Source: Burkholderia savannae
Lineage (GTDB): Bacteria > Pseudomonadota > Gammaproteobacteria > Burkholderiales > Burkholderiaceae
Assembly: GCF_001524445.2 (NCBI RefSeq)
Contig: NZ_CP013418.1
Location: 1,240,001-1,304,000 of the forward strand
Direction of reading: 5' to 3'
Length of the DNA stretch: 64,000 nt
The translations under genes and the position numbers were made by a program. Within the stretch, counting starts at the first letter, position 1, and each line of letters begins with the position of its first letter. The notes under the pieces are model-generated. The model ran no database searches. It saw only the letters and a program-made list of their open reading frames with translations, and was not told the DNA's origin. Below are positions 61,931 to 64,000 of this stretch, piece after piece.

Positions 61931-63634
61931 TCACTTGCCCTCGGCCGCGAAATCCTCTTCCCAATACTCGCCGGGCATCCGGCTCGACGCGTCGCCGCCG
62001 CGCTCCAGCTCGAGGCGGCGCAATTCGACGCGTCGGATCTTGCCGGAGATCGTCTTCGGCAGCTCGGCGAACTGCAACCTCCGAATCCGCTTGTACGGCG
62101 CGAGCCGCTCGCGCGAGAAGCGGAAGATGTCGCGCGCGAGCGCCTCGCTCGGCTCGTAGCCCGCGCGCAGCGTGATGAACGTCTTCGGCACCGACAGCCT
62201 CACCGGGTCCGGGCTCGGCACGACGGCCGCCTCGGCGATCGCCTCGTGCTCGATCAGCACGCTTTCGAGCTCGAACGGGCTCAGCCGGTAATCGGACGAC
62301 TTGAACACGTCGTCCGCGCGGCCGACGTAGACGAAGTAGCCGTCGTCGCGGCGCAGCGCGATGTCGGACGTGCGGTAGTGGCCGTCGCGCATCGCGTGCG
62401 CGGTCGCCTCCGGATTGTTCGCGTAGCCCTTCATCAGGCCGACCGGACGCTCGACGCCCGGGCCCACCGGCAGCGCGACCTCGCCTTCGCTCGCGGGGGC
62501 GCCGTCCGGATCGAGCAGCGCGATCGCGTAGCCCGGCATCGGCCGGCCCATCGCGCCCGGCACGACCGGCTGCCCCGGCGAGTTGCCGATGAGGCAGGTG
62601 GTTTCGGTCTGCCCGTAGCCGTCGCGAATCGTCACGCCCCACGCCTTCTTCACGCGCTCGATGATCTCCGGATTGAGCGGCTCGCCCGCGCCGACGATCT
62701 CGCGCAGCTTCACCGCGAACGTCGCGAGCGGCTGCTGGACGAGCATCCGCCAGACGGTCGGCGGCGCGCACATCGTCGTCACCTGATATTTGACGAGCGC
62801 ATCGAGCACGACCTTCGGCTCGAAGCGCGCATAGTTGAACGCGAACACGCACGCCTGCGCGTTCCACGGCGCGTAGAAGCAGCTCCACGCGTGCTTCGCC
62901 CAGCCGGGCGAGCTGATGTTCCAGTGGACGTCGCCCGGCTGCAGGCCGACCCAGTACATCGTCGACAGGCTGCCGACCGGATACGTGCGGTGCGTGTGCT
63001 CGACGAGCTTCGGCTTCGACGTCGTGCCCGACGTGAAATACAGCAGCATCGGATCGCTCGCGTGCGTGCGCCCGTCGGGCGTGAAGTCCGCGGGGGCCGC
63101 GTAGCCGTCGGCGAGCGGAAGCCACCCCGCGCGCGGCGCGCCCGCGACGATCTTCGTCACGTCAAGCCCCGGCTGCTCGAACTTCGCGGCTTCGTTCTCG
63201 TCGACGATCGCATAGCGCGCGCCGCCGATCTGCACGCGCTCGCGCACGTCGTCGGCGGACAGCTGCGTCGTCGCGGGCAGCACCACCGCGCCGAGCTTCA
63301 TCGCCGCGAGCATCGTGTCCCACAGCTCGACGCGGTTCGGCAACATCAGAAGAATGCGCTCGCCGCGCGCAACGCCGATGCCGCGCAGCCAGTTCGCGAT
63401 CCGCGCGGAGCGCTCCGACATCTGCGCGAACGTGTACTGCGCGCCGTCGCCCGTCGCGGCGTCGACGATCCACAGCGCCGGGCGGTCGTTGCCGCGCGCG
63501 ATCGCGTCGAAGTAGTCGAGCGCCCAGTTGAATTCGTCGAGCGCCGGCCACTTGAAATCGCGATATGCGCTCTCGTAGTCGGTGCGGTGGCGCAGCAGGA
63601 AATCGCGTGCGTCGAGAAACGCCTGTGCCGTCAT
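61931..63634 (-). CDS. AMP-dependent acyl-CoA synthetase (medium-chain/acetyl-CoA synthetase-like)
   Basis: A 567-residue adenylate-forming ligase. The P-loop is MLLYFTSGTTSKPKLVEHTH. Other motifs are A5 RDGYGQTETTCLIGNSPGQP, A8 FVYVGRADDVFKSSDYRLSP and the catalytic Lys near PKTISGKIRRVELRR. The N-terminal DFKWPALDEFNWALDYFDAI and the STMYWVGLQPGDVHWNISSP block are typical of the medium-chain/benzoyl-type group. In this operon it could feed isobutyrate or other short acids into the pathway as CoA esters. Start at 63634 has AGGAGACGACACG upstream. A 107-base gap separates it from the acyl-CoA dehydrogenase gene. Confidence 0.88.
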   Translation of the reverse strand: MTAQAFLDARDFLLRHRTDYESAYRDFKWPALDEFNWALDYFDAIARGNDRPALWIVDAATGDGAQYTFAQMSERSARIANWLRGIGVARGERILLMLPNRVELWDTMLAAMKLGAVVLPATTQLSADDVRERVQIGGARYAIVDENEAAKFEQPGLDVTKIVAGAPRAGWLPLADGYAAPADFTPDGRTHASDPMLLYFTSGTTSKPKLVEHTHRTYPVGSLSTMYWVGLQPGDVHWNISSPGWAKHAWSCFYAPWNAQACVFAFNYARFEPKVVLDALVKYQVTTMCAPPTVWRMLVQQPLATFAVKLREIVGAGEPLNPEIIERVKKAWGVTIRDGYGQTETTCLIGNSPGQPVVPGAMGRPMPGYAIALLDPDGAPASEGEVALPVGPGVERPVGLMKGYANNPEATAHAMRDGHYRTSDIALRRDDGYFVYVGRADDVFKSSDYRLSPFELESVLIEHEAIAEAAVVPSPDPVRLSVPKTFITLRAGYEPSEALARDIFRFSRERLAPYKRIRRLQFAELPKTISGKIRRVELRRLELERGGDASSRMPGEYWEEDFAAEGK

Positions 63635-63741
63635 CGTGTCGTCTCCTGTCGATCGGAGTCGGCGCTTTGGCGCTTACTCCGATCCCATGCAAAGCCATCC
63701 ATGTTGCGCGAGTGCCTCTTCGCGGTGATTCGCGCGGCGGC

Positions 63742-64000
<259 letters not shown>

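Overview
The window is a GC-rich stretch (roughly two thirds G+C by eye) of a Burkholderia genome, most likely of the B. pseudomallei/thailandensis group. The evidence is the strong GC3 bias, the gene families present (SfnG, a MacAB-NodT-TetR cassette, a second MreB, an MmsAB valine operon, a PATR-type autotransporter) and the many short tandem repeats between genes. The gene mix (transport, catabolism, regulators, surface proteins, no ribosomal or replication genes) fits a secondary chromosome, but this is inference. No tRNA, rRNA or CRISPR array is visible.

Layout. 0-13 kb: mostly small accessory and regulatory genes, namely a YcaQ-type DNA glycosylase, DUF1653 and GNAT proteins, an AraC regulator divergent from an unknown secreted protein, NnrU, a TfoX N-domain protein, an M20 peptidase, a GlxA/FtrA-type regulator divergent from a rhodanese, an Imm-superfamily membrane protein, a YodC-like protein and an RpiR regulator. 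12.8-13.0 kb holds two adjacent short-unit tandem arrays. 13.5-15.6 kb is a two-component system. 15.8-17.2 kb is a gene-free array of seven ~102-nt units, each opening with a pair of inverted DnaA-box-like 9-mers; an eighth, diverged unit lies alone at 19.7 kb. 17.3-24.6 kb carries a DUF899/GST/VOC group, a glycogen-debranching-type glycosidase and a GHL10 lipoprotein. 24.6-25.9 kb is an AT-richer scar with a broken IS5-family transposase. 25.9-29.8 kb is a 1310-residue autotransporter.

30.6-33.9 kb is a redox locus: two small membrane proteins, then a Cyc2-like outer-membrane cytochrome-porin fusion and a diheme periplasmic cytochrome c, together resembling an extracellular electron-transfer conduit. 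34-38 kb: an MreB paralogue divergent from a patatin-BamA (type Vd) protein. 38.4-40.6 kb: an RstAB-like two-component system. 41-46.6 kb is an islet: the 3' end of the glutaminase gene is duplicated as a diverged direct repeat around an ORFan membrane protein, followed by a TolB-like/TPR protein and decayed genes (a frameshifted YdhR-like monooxygenase and a truncated, frameshifted molybdopterin oxidoreductase C-terminus).

46.7-64 kb returns to typical chromosomal content: RNase T2, dimethyl-sulfone monooxygenase SfnG, the MacA-MacB-NodT efflux operon with a TetR regulator and an MpaB-family protein, a FadD-like ligase, then a minus-strand valine/isobutyrate degradation operon (acyl-CoA dehydrogenase, acyl-CoA ligase, mmsA, mmsB, enoyl-CoA hydratase, 3-hydroxyisobutyryl-CoA hydrolase) that runs off the right edge. 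A perfect 30-bp palindrome separates FadD from this operon.

The observations most worth following are the DnaA-box-like array, the Cyc2-like locus and the glutaminase-end duplication.
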